Shown here piece by piece: positions 54,684-63,092 of a stretch of DNA of 64,000 nucleotides. The translations under genes were made by a program, and so were the position numbers. How positions within the stretch are numbered: position 1 is the first letter of the stretch; each line of letters starts with the position of its first letter. The stretch comes from Verrucomicrobiota bacterium (GTDB taxonomy: Bacteria; Chlamydiota; Chlamydiia; Chlamydiales; Rhabdochlamydiaceae), in the NCBI GenBank assembly GCA_018240065.1, contig JAFEGH010000006.1:124001-188000 (forward strand), in the 5' to 3' direction. Below the pieces are notes generated by a model that saw only the letters and a list, made by a program, of their open reading frames with translations, searched no databases and was not told where the DNA came from.

Positions 54684-55148
54684 TATATTTCATCTCAGTT
54701 TATTATTAATTTGCGTCTTATTTTACTTTTAATTGCATAATTGATCAACTGTATAGTTGAATGTATTTATGTCGTTGTTATTTTAATATCATTGTTTGTT
54801 TTTGCAATTATTTATTAAATTTTTGTTTTCTTGGTTTCTGTGTTATTAATAGTTTTAATGTTTGGTTCTTTCAATTAATTAAACTTTTATTTCTATATTA
54901 TCCGTATATTTAGATTGGTTTAATTCAAAAATAAAATATATATTATATGTCTATTTTAAACTTTAAATCGCACAGAGTCAGTAGGGGAAAGGAGGATTTA
55001 GGCCGGAATGAATGACCATAGGGCATTGATCAGGTCTAAGGGAGGGGGCTTTTTAAAGTTTCTATATACTATTTTTGGCGGGTTTTCTAAGCTGTTTTTT
55101 TACATGCTGATTGACCGTTCTTAGCGCCTTCTGGAGGACTCGACACAT
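54684..55148. other. AT-rich intergenic region
   Basis: About 465 bases between the divergent 2341-aa and outer-membrane protein genes. The part next to the giant gene is extremely AT-rich and holds a small dyad CAACT-GTAT-AGTTG (54746-54759). The last 20 bases contain the ribosome site CTGGAGG for the plus-strand gene. No RNA gene was seen. Confidence 0.45.
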
Positions 55149-56156
55149 ATGCGAAAGGGCACACCCAATGCGTTGATTTTGCTTAGCATCGCTTCATTCT
55201 GCGGAGTCGGTCCCCTGGAGGCGGAAAGTCGTTCCAATTTGAACGATCATTGGAGCCTACTTGGCGATTTCGTCTTGATGCGCCGCTCCGACATCCACAA
55301 TCACAAGCTTGTCGAGGATGACAACAAGTTCCAATGTCCTGGCCGGTGTCCGAATTTCACTGTTATCAACAATGAGGACCTTGTCCACGATTTCGATTTC
55401 GAACCGGGCTTTCGCGTAGGTCTGACTTTCATGTCCGACCCAAAAAACAGCTTTGAGGGAAATTTTCTCTACCTTCAGCCGTGGCATGGCGAGAAAAAAA
55501 GGCATGGCAACCAAAGCTTGAGCTTTCCACTCAGCAATTCTGATTATTCCCAGGATTTCACCAATGCTGACGAGGCTCATGCGGAATACGACAGCCATTT
55601 CTGGGACCTGGAAATGAATTACTGGCGCCATTTCAATCCGCGGCGCATTGATTATTTCAGCCTTTCAGGAATTGCAGGGCTGCGCTATTTCCATTGGGAT
55701 GAAGAGTTCAAATTGACGATGGTCAATCCTCCCGACAAAAGCTCTTACAATATCCACACTAAGAACAGAATGCTCGGCATGCAGCTGGGACTGGACTTTC
55801 AAATCAATCCGACTCGATGGCTCTCCTGGGAAATCTTTGCAAAAGCAGGCCTGTTCGCCAACCATACGGAACAGAAACAGTTCATGGGAGATCTTGACAA
55901 TACCGTGACCTTGAGGGATTCAGAAAGGCAGAAGCGGGCTCTCGGAGTTTATACCGATGTCGCCGCTCAAATCGGTTTCCAATGCTTCGAGCATGTCAAC
56001 CTGCATGGCGGGTATCAGGCGATGTTCTTTAGCGGACTGGCGCTTGCGCCTGAACAGATCAGCCATAGGGTCAAAAAAGACGCAGGGAAGAAAGACCATA
56101 CCAATGGAAATGCGATCATCCATGGTCTTTTTATAGGGCTAGTCTGGAGTTTTTAA
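55149..56156 (+). CDS. Putative outer-membrane barrel protein
   Basis: The 335-residue product has a signal peptide (about 1-24, hydrophobic core LILLSIASFCGVG, cleaved near LEAES) and a barrel-like body of amphipathic strands rich in aromatic residues and Gly. It ends in Phe (GLVWSF), the BamA recognition residue. It shows general similarity in style to pore-forming outer-membrane proteins of amoeba-associated bacteria (Lpg1974-like), but I could not verify that family. It has a good ribosome site, GGAGG. It could act as a major porin; function not shown. Confidence 0.8.
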   Translation: MRKGTPNALILLSIASFCGVGPLEAESRSNLNDHWSLLGDFVLMRRSDIHNHKLVEDDNKFQCPGRCPNFTVINNEDLVHDFDFEPGFRVGLTFMSDPKNSFEGNFLYLQPWHGEKKRHGNQSLSFPLSNSDYSQDFTNADEAHAEYDSHFWDLEMNYWRHFNPRRIDYFSLSGIAGLRYFHWDEEFKLTMVNPPDKSSYNIHTKNRMLGMQLGLDFQINPTRWLSWEIFAKAGLFANHTEQKQFMGDLDNTVTLRDSERQKRALGVYTDVAAQIGFQCFEHVNLHGGYQAMFFSGLALAPEQISHRVKKDAGKKDHTNGNAIIHGLFIGLVWSF

Positions 56157-56170
56157 AGAAATTTTCGGGC

Positions 56171-56178
56171 AAAAAAAA
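56171..56178 (-). terminator. U-tract of the 4.5S RNA terminator
   Basis: On the minus strand, eight T residues directly follow the 3' strand of the terminal stem of the SRP RNA (CTCCGGC), acting as an intrinsic terminator. Confidence 0.8.
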
Positions 56179-56274
56179 GCCGGAGATGACTCACAGCACA
56201 ACACTGCATCCTTAAGGCTGCTACATTCCTGTCCTGACCTGGTTCGGATCGTGCCGTTCTATTAGGTCCCCGGC
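56179..56274 (-). ncRNA. ffs: Signal recognition particle 4.5S RNA
   Basis: Minus-strand transcript of about 96 nucleotides. The Ffh-binding hairpin is read as ACCAGGTCAGGACAGGAA followed by AGCAGCC, the universally conserved domain IV sequence. The ends GCCGGGG and CTCCGGC pair as the terminal stem, and a T run follows. With Ffh and FtsY it targets membrane proteins co-translationally. It is a small, domain-IV-only type RNA. Its promoter is at 56283-56311. Confidence 0.95.
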
Positions 56275-56282
56275 AAAGGAAT

Positions 56283-56311
56283 ATGCTATCAATTTTTGCG
56301 ATTGGCTGCAA
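56283..56311 (-). promoter_or_regulatory. Promoter of the 4.5S RNA gene
   Basis: On the minus strand TTGCAG (56306-56311) and TAGCAT (56283-56288) are spaced by 17 bases, and the predicted RNA begins 8 bases after the -10 box. This is a good sigma-70-type match. Confidence 0.75.
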
Positions 56312-56342
56312 TCTCAAAGGATCTGGATAGGCATTAAAATAT

Positions 56343-58064
56343 TTAAACACTCCCTCCCGCAGAATCCGACAGACTCCTTTCAATAAATTGACGGAACCAG
56401 ATTTCCAGAACCATCAGACCCCAAAGCTCTTGAAAAAAGAGGTGGGGATGGCGGTTGAAGTTTTTCATTTGCTCCGAAAGCCAGCGAGAAGAGAAGAGCC
56501 CGGCTTCGACGAGGACGCTTTTGGAAAATTTCTCTGTCAACTGACGGATGGCGACCTCAGTCGCCCAAGAAGGAAGGGGAGAGACCCTTGAGCATCCCGG
56601 TTTGAATAGTTTAGCGTAACTGAATCGATCAGATGCATCCGGAACGGATGCGAGCAATTCGATCATCTGAACATCGAGATAAGGCGCCTTTCTGATGATT
56701 CCGAAATGAGAGCAGAACCGCTCTTGAGGAAGAAGGATTGAGGGGGGCAGCTTGATCTTATGGTACAGATACAAAAGGGAACTGATCGAAGGCCCAAGCC
56801 TTTCCAATGCAGGGAAGCGGTGGAGGAAGATCTCGTTGTTGACAGGACTTAGCAAATGGGAGTGCAGATCGGAAAATTCTCTTCTGTCGAACAGGGCAGT
56901 CTGATTTAAAAAAGCGATGTGCCAGGGATGGGTGTGGATCGAACGCAGCATCTCGTAGGCAGTCTTGGGGTGGAGTTGATAGAAAATAGGAATGAGCAGC
57001 TTCTGTTTGAGAAAACGTTCGAACGAGGAGAGAGGCTTCCAGAAAAACAGGCGGGGAGGGTGGATCTCCTGCTGCAGCTGATAAAGAGAGCCTGTCGAGA
57101 AAAAGAGTTCCGTCTTCTTCTCTGCTTTCATTTCTTTGCATGTCTGCCAAAGTGCAGGGAGCGCAAGGTCGGCGACGGGTTCGTCCAGCTCCCAGATCAT
57201 AGAGGAGAGATCGGCGAAGACAGTATTAGAAGAGAGGATTTTGGCAGAGGGGGCGTCATAGATCTGAACGCCGGCTTCCTTAGCGACAAAGTCCCATTCT
57301 TCTTCAGAGCTTGTATGGCAAAACGGAGGAGCTGATGGGCTGACCCTTCTTTTCCATGCATCGGCGGCGGCAAGTTTCCAGTCGACGTCAGTCAGTTCAT
57401 TTTTCTTGCTTGCCAGACAAGAACTGAACGCCCAATAGGGGCGGATGAGGTGATTTTTATCTTTGGAGACTTTGAGATAATGCCCTGGCTGTAATTTGAA
57501 GACGCTTTGAATCGGACTCTTCTCCTGAGGAATAAAGCCGAAGGAGACATAGAAGGAGAGCGCCTCAAGATCGGGGCTTTGGGGGATGAGACGGGATTCC
57601 AGGATGCTTTTTAACGAGCCGGCGAACAGGAAGAGATTGTTTTTCAAACACCAGAAAAGCCCTTTTTCTCCTAGACGGTCGCGAGCGAGAACAAGCTCCT
57701 GTTTCTGGAGGTCGTAGATGGCCAGCGCGAAATTCCCGTTGAGATAGCCAAAGCAGTTTTCTCGATGGATCAGGTAAAGCGACGCGATCAATTCTTCATT
57801 TGTAAGGGAAGGGCCTATCTCTTTATTCTTTTGAATTTCCTCGCGGATTTCCTCGCGATTATAGAGATTGCCGTCGAAGAGAATGAGGAGGTTGGAGATG
57901 GGCTGAAGAGGAGAGTCTTTTTTTTCTTCTCGGGCATGCCCGAGCTCGAATGGACCGTCGCGCCAGACCCGATGGGGGAAAAAAGGGGAGGGGGCGAGCA
58001 TCAGCTTCGTTGCCGACTCTTCAGGCATTTGCTCGGGATAGACGGCGCCGGCAATAGTCATCAT
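56343..58064 (-). CDS. Degenerate asparagine-synthetase-like protein
   Basis: Resembles glutamine-dependent asparagine synthetase B in both domains. The N-terminal Ntn-type domain has NLLILFDGNLYN, LNGNFALAIYD and LARDRLGEKGLF, but the protein begins MMTIAG where the family has MCGI, so the catalytic Cys is missing. In the second domain the ATP-pyrophosphatase loop SGGxDS is replaced by HTSSEEEW, and the SGDGGDE region by FFSTGSL, while DEPVADLALP survives. It probably has no synthetase activity. It has 573 residues, with no frame breaks. It may be a scaffold or a binding protein, or a relic under weak selection; function unknown. Confidence 0.85.
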   Translation of the reverse strand: MMTIAGAVYPEQMPEESATKLMLAPSPFFPHRVWRDGPFELGHAREEKKDSPLQPISNLLILFDGNLYNREEIREEIQKNKEIGPSLTNEELIASLYLIHRENCFGYLNGNFALAIYDLQKQELVLARDRLGEKGLFWCLKNNLFLFAGSLKSILESRLIPQSPDLEALSFYVSFGFIPQEKSPIQSVFKLQPGHYLKVSKDKNHLIRPYWAFSSCLASKKNELTDVDWKLAAADAWKRRVSPSAPPFCHTSSEEEWDFVAKEAGVQIYDAPSAKILSSNTVFADLSSMIWELDEPVADLALPALWQTCKEMKAEKKTELFFSTGSLYQLQQEIHPPRLFFWKPLSSFERFLKQKLLIPIFYQLHPKTAYEMLRSIHTHPWHIAFLNQTALFDRREFSDLHSHLLSPVNNEIFLHRFPALERLGPSISSLLYLYHKIKLPPSILLPQERFCSHFGIIRKAPYLDVQMIELLASVPDASDRFSYAKLFKPGCSRVSPLPSWATEVAIRQLTEKFSKSVLVEAGLFSSRWLSEQMKNFNRHPHLFFQELWGLMVLEIWFRQFIERSLSDSAGGSV

Positions 58065-58115
58065 TGAAAAAGAGATTTAGGAGGAGGTCTTTAAAAGACC
58101 TCCTCATTTTGGATA

Positions 58116-59339
58116 TTATCGTTGTTCCAGTCCGGTGCTGGTATCTGAGACGAGCATTTTGTGTTTCTCGTCAAATGAGCGGATATTCTCGAGTTTGGTC
58201 TCAGGGAAGAAAGAGGCGAGGATTTTGGGCGCTTTTTCTCCTTTGTCCGCCATTGCGCTTGCGCTGAACAGGCAAAGTCCGACTCCAGTTCCTTCTCCAA
58301 ATCCTTTAAAGACGATTTTGTCGCCGGCGAGCTGAACAGTGAAATCGTTGCTCTTTAAGCGGGCGTTGCCGAGGGCAGTTTGCAGCTTGGTGAAATCAAA
58401 CTGACGGGTTTCGTTTCCTTCTTTGAGGCGGGCCCCATAGACTTTTTGAGACTTGGCATCCTGGTAGAGGTCGAACTCAGAGACTTTGACGGCGCCGAGC
58501 GCTTTTGCCAGGTCTTGCTTAGAGATCGAGAAAGTCCAGGCGTGTTTTTCCCGTTCATGGGCGGCAAATCCTGCCTCGACGCCTGCAGGTGTTTTGACGT
58601 CTTTGCGGTACACTGTCGCAAAGTCGGCTGTTTTCCCGGCGCTGTCTTTTGTCCATGCTGTCGGGAACGGTTCTCCCTGATAAGTCATCACCATGTGTCG
58701 TGTATTGTCGATTGCGCGGTCGACATGTAGATTCTGCAATGTGACGGCATATCCCTGGTAGCCCACTTCAGAGGCTTCGACATGCCAGTAGGCGGAAGGC
58801 TTGCGATTGACGAGATAGTAAGCGTTTGTGCGTGCTGTAATGGCGATCGCATCCATTACTTCCTCGTCCATCTCTGTCGTGAATTGCGCTGTCATGATCG
58901 ACTTGAGATAGCGTTCGATGTCGACTTCGTTGACTACGTGAAGCTTCCCTTTGATGTCATAAATTTCAACGCAGCCGCGGTATTCGATCCCATCGACCAG
59001 CAGGGTGCTTTGCGCATCGGAAGGGACGACGCGGATCTGGTGCATGCCCGGGATCACTTCTCCCCAAACAAGGCCGTTGTCGGAGGAAGAAATCCAATTT
59101 CTTTTTGTCGAAATTCCATCGGTCAGAGGGAGGCCTGTCAATGGATTGAAAACTTTGAAACGTCCTTTCGCTTCGAGAAGGACTTTGTCATGCTGTTTGC
59201 CGATCAGAACTTTGATCGTCGCAGGCTTTGTCTTCTGTGAGATGTCTGTTGGGATTTCGACCCCTCCGGCGCGTACAAAAACAGGGGCTATTGTGCAGGC
59301 CACAAGCGATGCTGCGATCAATGCTTTCATTCTTTTCAT
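58116..59339 (-). CDS. spoIID: SpoIID/LytB-domain peptidoglycan hydrolase
   Basis: SpoIID-type lytic transglycosylase expected to act on denuded glycan strands. In Chlamydiales, a SpoIID homologue is reported to act in septal peptidoglycan degradation during division. A signal peptide covers about residues 1-26 and the SpoIID domain about 130-380, with typical elements IERYLKSIM, AIAITARTNAYYL and GEGTGVGLCLFSA. It has 407 residues. It starts with an ATGA overlap with ruvB and shares its operon; ATG 59330 is an alternative start. Gene symbol by family. Function is inferred from the published homologue. Confidence 0.93.
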   Translation of the reverse strand: MKRMKALIAASLVACTIAPVFVRAGGVEIPTDISQKTKPATIKVLIGKQHDKVLLEAKGRFKVFNPLTGLPLTDGISTKRNWISSSDNGLVWGEVIPGMHQIRVVPSDAQSTLLVDGIEYRGCVEIYDIKGKLHVVNEVDIERYLKSIMTAQFTTEMDEEVMDAIAITARTNAYYLVNRKPSAYWHVEASEVGYQGYAVTLQNLHVDRAIDNTRHMVMTYQGEPFPTAWTKDSAGKTADFATVYRKDVKTPAGVEAGFAAHEREKHAWTFSISKQDLAKALGAVKVSEFDLYQDAKSQKVYGARLKEGNETRQFDFTKLQTALGNARLKSNDFTVQLAGDKIVFKGFGEGTGVGLCLFSASAMADKGEKAPKILASFFPETKLENIRSFDEKHKMLVSDTSTGLEQR

Positions 59340-60358
59340 AATAGTTCTCCGTCCTTAAATTTGGCGTTTTTAGGGCGCCCTAAATGTTCATAAGATAAAT
59401 TTGTGACTTCCCTGCCCCGGGGGGTGCGTTTGATGAAGCCCTGCATGATCAGATAAGGTTCATAGACCTCTTCCAGCGTGTGGGCTTCTTCCGAAAGGGC
59501 GACGGCGAGGGTGTTAATTCCCACAGGTCCGCCCTCGTAGTGGTCGATGATGAGCTTAAGGATCTTCTTGTCCATTTCATCCAGGCCGCGGTGGTCGATC
59601 TCGAGCATGTCGAGAGCCAGGTGGGCTGTCTTTGTATCGATTTTTGGATGTCCCTTGATCTGCGCGAAGTCGCGGACCCAGCGTAAAAGGTTGTTGGCGA
59701 TCCTTGGGGTGCCGCGGGAGCGCTCGGCGATGGCCAGAGCCCCTTCTTTTAGGAGGGATACGCCCAGGATCTGCCCCGATCGCTGGAGGATCTTTTCCAG
59801 ATATTCCGGAGGATAGTAATCGAGCCTTAAGTTCAATCCGAAGCGTGATCGCATGGGGCTGCTGAGCAGGCCGGCGCGCGTGGTCGCCCCGACTAAGGTA
59901 AAGTGCTTCAATTTGACCTGGACGCTGCGGGCAGAGGGTCCTGAATCGATCAGCAGGTCGAGGGTGAAATCCTCCATCGCTGGGTAGAGGTATTCTTCGA
60001 CTGCGCGGTTCATCCGGTGGATCTCGTCGATGAACAGAACATCGCCTTCATTGAGGTTCGTCAGAATGCCGGCTAGGTCGCCGGGTTTTTCGATGACGGG
60101 GCCAGAGGTGACGACCAGATTTGTCCCCATTGTTTTGGCGATGATATTGGCGAGCGTTGTTTTGCCAAGGCCGGGGGGGCCGTTTAGGAGGCAGTGGCCG
60201 AGAGCTTCTCCACGCTGTTTCGCAGCCTGCATAAAGACGTCAAGCCGCTCGCGGATGTTATCCTGACCGACGAAGTCGAGCAGGGATTGCGGGCGGAGAG
60301 GAACCTCGAAAGGCTCGTCGGGCCGGGTCCAGGAGGATTGAATGAATGGCTCTGTCAT
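59336..60358 (-). CDS. ruvB: Holliday junction helicase RuvB
   Basis: Hexameric AAA+ motor for branch migration with RuvA and RuvC. Walker A GPPGLGKTT is at 60-68, Walker B DEIHR near 112, sensor and arginine-finger regions follow, and the C-terminal winged-helix ends GREVTNLSYEHLG. Length 340 is typical. It is first of the ruvB-spoIID pair, with the next gene beginning at its stop. A neighbouring dcd, divergent on the plus strand, matches the Chlamydia order. Confidence 0.97.
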   Translation of the reverse strand: MTEPFIQSSWTRPDEPFEVPLRPQSLLDFVGQDNIRERLDVFMQAAKQRGEALGHCLLNGPPGLGKTTLANIIAKTMGTNLVVTSGPVIEKPGDLAGILTNLNEGDVLFIDEIHRMNRAVEEYLYPAMEDFTLDLLIDSGPSARSVQVKLKHFTLVGATTRAGLLSSPMRSRFGLNLRLDYYPPEYLEKILQRSGQILGVSLLKEGALAIAERSRGTPRIANNLLRWVRDFAQIKGHPKIDTKTAHLALDMLEIDHRGLDEMDKKILKLIIDHYEGGPVGINTLAVALSEEAHTLEEVYEPYLIMQGFIKRTPRGREVTNLSYEHLGRPKNAKFKDGELL

Positions 60359-60681
60359 AATTTTTTCAAAGCGCGAGTTTGTCGAGAGGGTTCTACTGCA
60401 GCTTCATGAAAAATTCAGATCCGCAGCAGCTTCGCTTCGCCTCTAAAAACGAGCAACCCAGTGCCCGAACCTGTTTTTCAGAGGCCGCTTACTCACGATT
60501 TTTGCGCTGTTATTAAAAACTCTAGCAAGAAAACGATTTCAAACGCTATACCTATTCATTATTCAATCGTTAGTAGCACGCACCTGCCGGCGGCAGGGGA
60601 GCCGACCCGCGTTGGCGCTCCTCTACCTGAAGGTGCGCGCTTCTGGATATCATAAAGATACAGAGACTGAAAGGTGCCGCT
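60359..60681. other. Intergenic region between ruvB and dcd with structured element
   Basis: About 320 bases between divergent genes, expected to hold both promoters. The stretch 60576-60640 is unusual: it contains two nested hairpins (see the separate entry). The remainder has no recognised feature. Confidence 0.55.
60576..60640 (+). promoter_or_regulatory. Structured, GC-rich element upstream of dcd
   Basis: The outer arms GCACGCACCT (60576-60585) and AGGTGCGCGC (60631-60640) pair with one mismatch. Inside, AGGGGAGCCGAC (60596-60607) pairs with GTTGGC-GC-TCCTCT (60611-60624) around a CCGC loop, with a two-base bulge and G-U pairs. A CCTGCC/GGCAGG hairpin is an alternative to part of the outer stem. 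It ends 41 bases before the dcd ATG, so it could be a structured 5' leader; a mobile palindromic element is the alternative. Confidence 0.5.
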
Positions 60682-61248
60682 ATGAGTTTGCAATCTGACC
60701 GATGGATTCGCGAAATGGCTCAAAATCATGGAATGATCGAGCCGTTTGTAGATACGCAAGTGCGTTATGTCGAAGGCAAGAAAGTGATCAGCTACGGTCT
60801 GTCCAGCTATGGATACGACCTGCGCGTCGCTGGCGAGTTTAAAGTGTTCACCAACCTTTATAATTCCCTTGTCGACCCTAAGAACTTCAACGAAAACGCG
60901 TTCGTCCACATCGAAGCGGACGAGTGCATCATCCCTCCCAATTCATTCGCCCTTGCTCGCAGCGTCGAGTACTTCCGCATCCCGCGGGATGTGCTCACCG
61001 TCTGCATCGGCAAGTCGACGTATGCCCGCTGCGGCATCATTTGCAACGTGACGCCGTTTGAGCCGGAATGGGAAGGGCATGTCACGCTGGAGATCTCCAA
61101 CACCACCCCGCTGCCTGCCAAGATCTATGCCAATGAGGGGCTGGCGCAGGTGCTCTTTTATAAGGGCGCTGAGGTGTGCGAGACTTCCTATGCCGACCGC
61201 AATGGCAAATACATGAAACAGATGAGAATCACACTTCCTGTAGCTTAA
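60682..61248 (+). CDS. dcd: dCTP deaminase
   Basis: Deaminates dCTP to dUTP, supplying dUMP for thymidylate synthesis. The family motif LGxxS-type region appears as [10 protein letters not shown], the catalytic Glu is in TLEISN, and QVLFYKG is a typical C-terminal motif. The length of 188 is typical. It is preceded by the structured element at 60576-60640. Confidence 0.97.
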   Translation: MSLQSDRWIREMAQNHGMIEPFVDTQVRYVEGKKVISYGLSSYGYDLRVAGEFKVFTNLYNSLVDPKNFNENAFVHIEADECIIPPNSFALARSVEYFRIPRDVLTVCIGKSTYARCGIICNVTPFEPEWEGHVTLEISNTTPLPAKIYANEGLAQVLFYKGAEVCETSYADRNGKYMKQMRITLPVA

Positions 61249-61446
61249 ACTCTGCTGGCTTAGGGGATTTAGATTTTCTGAACTGACTTAAGTTCTGCCC
61301 AATTTCTTGCGTTTTGAATGCTTGTGTGGGTTACTATTGCCCAGCCAATTGAGATAAGCGCTGAATTTGTATCGCCGACCGTTTACAAAAAAGGGAAAAA
61401 CCCTTAAGTATCAAAGTAAGGGCAATTGCTGGCTACCCCACACTAT

Positions 61447-61797
61447 ATGGCATACGCAAAAGTAAGAGATGAACACTCTTTGCGCTCAAGACTGCGCGCA
61501 GGGAGAGAGCAGAGAGGCGCGATCTACCAGAGCTGGTGGGTGCTCCTTTTCATTGCCGCTTGCAGCGTCGTTTATTTCAATTCCATTGGGAAGAAAAACG
61601 AAGTCATTGCTTCTTTGGACAAGCATCTGGGGGCCCTCGAGGGGGAGAAAGCCTCTCTGCTGCAGGAAAAAGAAGATCTGCTTTTGCAGATCAACAGCCA
61701 AAGCGATCCCGCCTGGATCCAGCTCACTCTGATGAAGGGATTAGGGCTTGTTCCTGAAGGGCAGTTAAAAGTTTACTTCTACAGCGACAATGAGTGA
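61447..61797 (+). CDS. FtsL/DivIC-like membrane protein
   Basis: Small bitopic protein of 116 residues. A cytoplasmic N-terminus rich in Arg (RSRLRAGREQRG) is followed by one membrane helix (about 30-46, VLLFIAACSVVYF), then a coiled coil (about 50-85) and a C-terminal EGQLKVYF segment. This is the layout of FtsL/FtsB/DivIC septal proteins. I start at ATG 61447; a TTG 21 bases upstream is less likely. It lies just before the DUF21-CBS genes. The assignment as a cell-division protein is by architecture, not sequence identity. Confidence 0.6.
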   Translation: MAYAKVRDEHSLRSRLRAGREQRGAIYQSWWVLLFIAACSVVYFNSIGKKNEVIASLDKHLGALEGEKASLLQEKEDLLLQINSQSDPAWIQLTLMKGLGLVPEGQLKVYFYSDNE

Positions 61798-61808
61798 AAA
61801 TCATTGTC
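61786..61808 (+). terminator. Hairpin overlapping the end of the FtsL-like gene
   Basis: A perfect 8-bp inverted repeat (GACAATGA and TCATTGTC) has a 7-base loop, and the stop codon of the 116-aa gene lies in the loop. No U-tract follows. It could attenuate transcription into the CBS genes or be a coincidence. Confidence 0.4.
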
Positions 61809-61829
61809 ACTTTCTGACGAGGTGAGGGC

Positions 61830-63092
61830 GTGGTCACACTCCAGATCCTTCTTCTTCTCGTTTTTCTCTTTTGTTCCGGATTCTTCTCTTCTTCAGAAGT
61901 GGCTCTCTTTTCCCTTTCTTCAATGAAGGTCAAAGCCTTTAAGAATTCGGAAGACAAGCGCAAACAGATCGTTGCCAAACTGCTCGCTTCGCCCAGAGAT
62001 CTGCTCGTGACGATCATCATGCTCAATATCGTCATCAATATCATGATCCAGAACATCACCTCAAGCATCTTCGGGGACTTTTCCGGCTGGGCCCTTAACG
62101 TCGGGGTCCCTTTGGCCCTGACACTGATCTTTGGGGAAGTCGTCCCCAAGTCGATCGGGATGGCCAACAATGCTGCCATTTCCTACCGCGTCGCCCCTTT
62201 TTTGCAATCTGCGCAGCGTTTTTTTCTCCCGATACGCAAGGTGCTTACCTCGATCACGAGCGTGGTTTCCCGTCTGGTCTTTTTTTTCCTCAAGTCGGAA
62301 GAGGACATCTCATTTGACGAGCTTCAGCATGCTCTCAAGACGTCGCGCAAGTATGGCATCTTGAACGAAGACGAGGCGGAGCTTGTGCGGGGCTATCTGA
62401 TCCTGCAGGAAGCTCAGGTCAAGGAATTGATGCGCCCTCGCGAAGAGGTTCTCTTTTACGATATGGAAGAGCCGCTTTCGAAGCTGGTCCATCTCTTCGT
62501 CGATCAGGAATGCTCCCGTCTCCCAGTATGCCGTGAAAGTCTGGACAATGTCGTCGGGATGGTCACAAGCCAGGTCTATTTTTTGAACCGGGAGAGGCTG
62601 CAAAGCGCTTCTGATCTGATCCCGCTTCTGCAAAAACCGATGTTCGCGCCGGAAGGAATGTCCGCAGAAGCGCTCCTCCGGCAGATGTACGACAAGCAAG
62701 AATCCCTGGCGCTTGTCGTCGATGAGTATGGATCGATCTCGGGCCTGATCGCTCTCGAAGACCTGGTCGAAAAGGTGGTCGGAGAAATCGCCGATGCGCG
62801 GGACGAGAAGAGCAGATATACAAGGTCCGGAGAGGATGTGATCATCGCAAGCGGGAAAATGGAGCTAGCCGAGCTGGAAGAGATCTTCGGAGAGTCGCTT
62901 CCCAGTGAAAATAACATGGTCACAGTCGGCGGATGGCTGACAGAGCAAATGGGCGACATCCCGAAGACCGGGGTGAAATACACTGCGCATGGGTTCCTTT
63001 TCCATGTCCTGGCAGCTGACGCCAAGCGCGTCCGACGCATCTATATCCGCTCGCTCAAACCTCTTTCCCAACGCAGGAAGGAGGGAATATGA
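61830..63092 (+). CDS. DUF21-CBS domain membrane protein (TlyC/CorC-like)
   Basis: Membrane protein of the CNNM/CorC-type family, probably an ion transporter or regulator (often annotated as hemolysin-like). The DUF21 transmembrane region (about 1-170) is followed by tandem CBS domains (about 195-320, including VDEYGSISGLI), then a CorC_HlyC domain (about 330-420). It starts with GTG 61830 after GAGGTGAGG. The next gene begins at its stop (ATGA overlap), so the pair is one operon. Confidence 0.93.
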   Translation: MVTLQILLLLVFLFCSGFFSSSEVALFSLSSMKVKAFKNSEDKRKQIVAKLLASPRDLLVTIIMLNIVINIMIQNITSSIFGDFSGWALNVGVPLALTLIFGEVVPKSIGMANNAAISYRVAPFLQSAQRFFLPIRKVLTSITSVVSRLVFFFLKSEEDISFDELQHALKTSRKYGILNEDEAELVRGYLILQEAQVKELMRPREEVLFYDMEEPLSKLVHLFVDQECSRLPVCRESLDNVVGMVTSQVYFLNRERLQSASDLIPLLQKPMFAPEGMSAEALLRQMYDKQESLALVVDEYGSISGLIALEDLVEKVVGEIADARDEKSRYTRSGEDVIIASGKMELAELEEIFGESLPSENNMVTVGGWLTEQMGDIPKTGVKYTAHGFLFHVLAADAKRVRRIYIRSLKPLSQRRKEGI

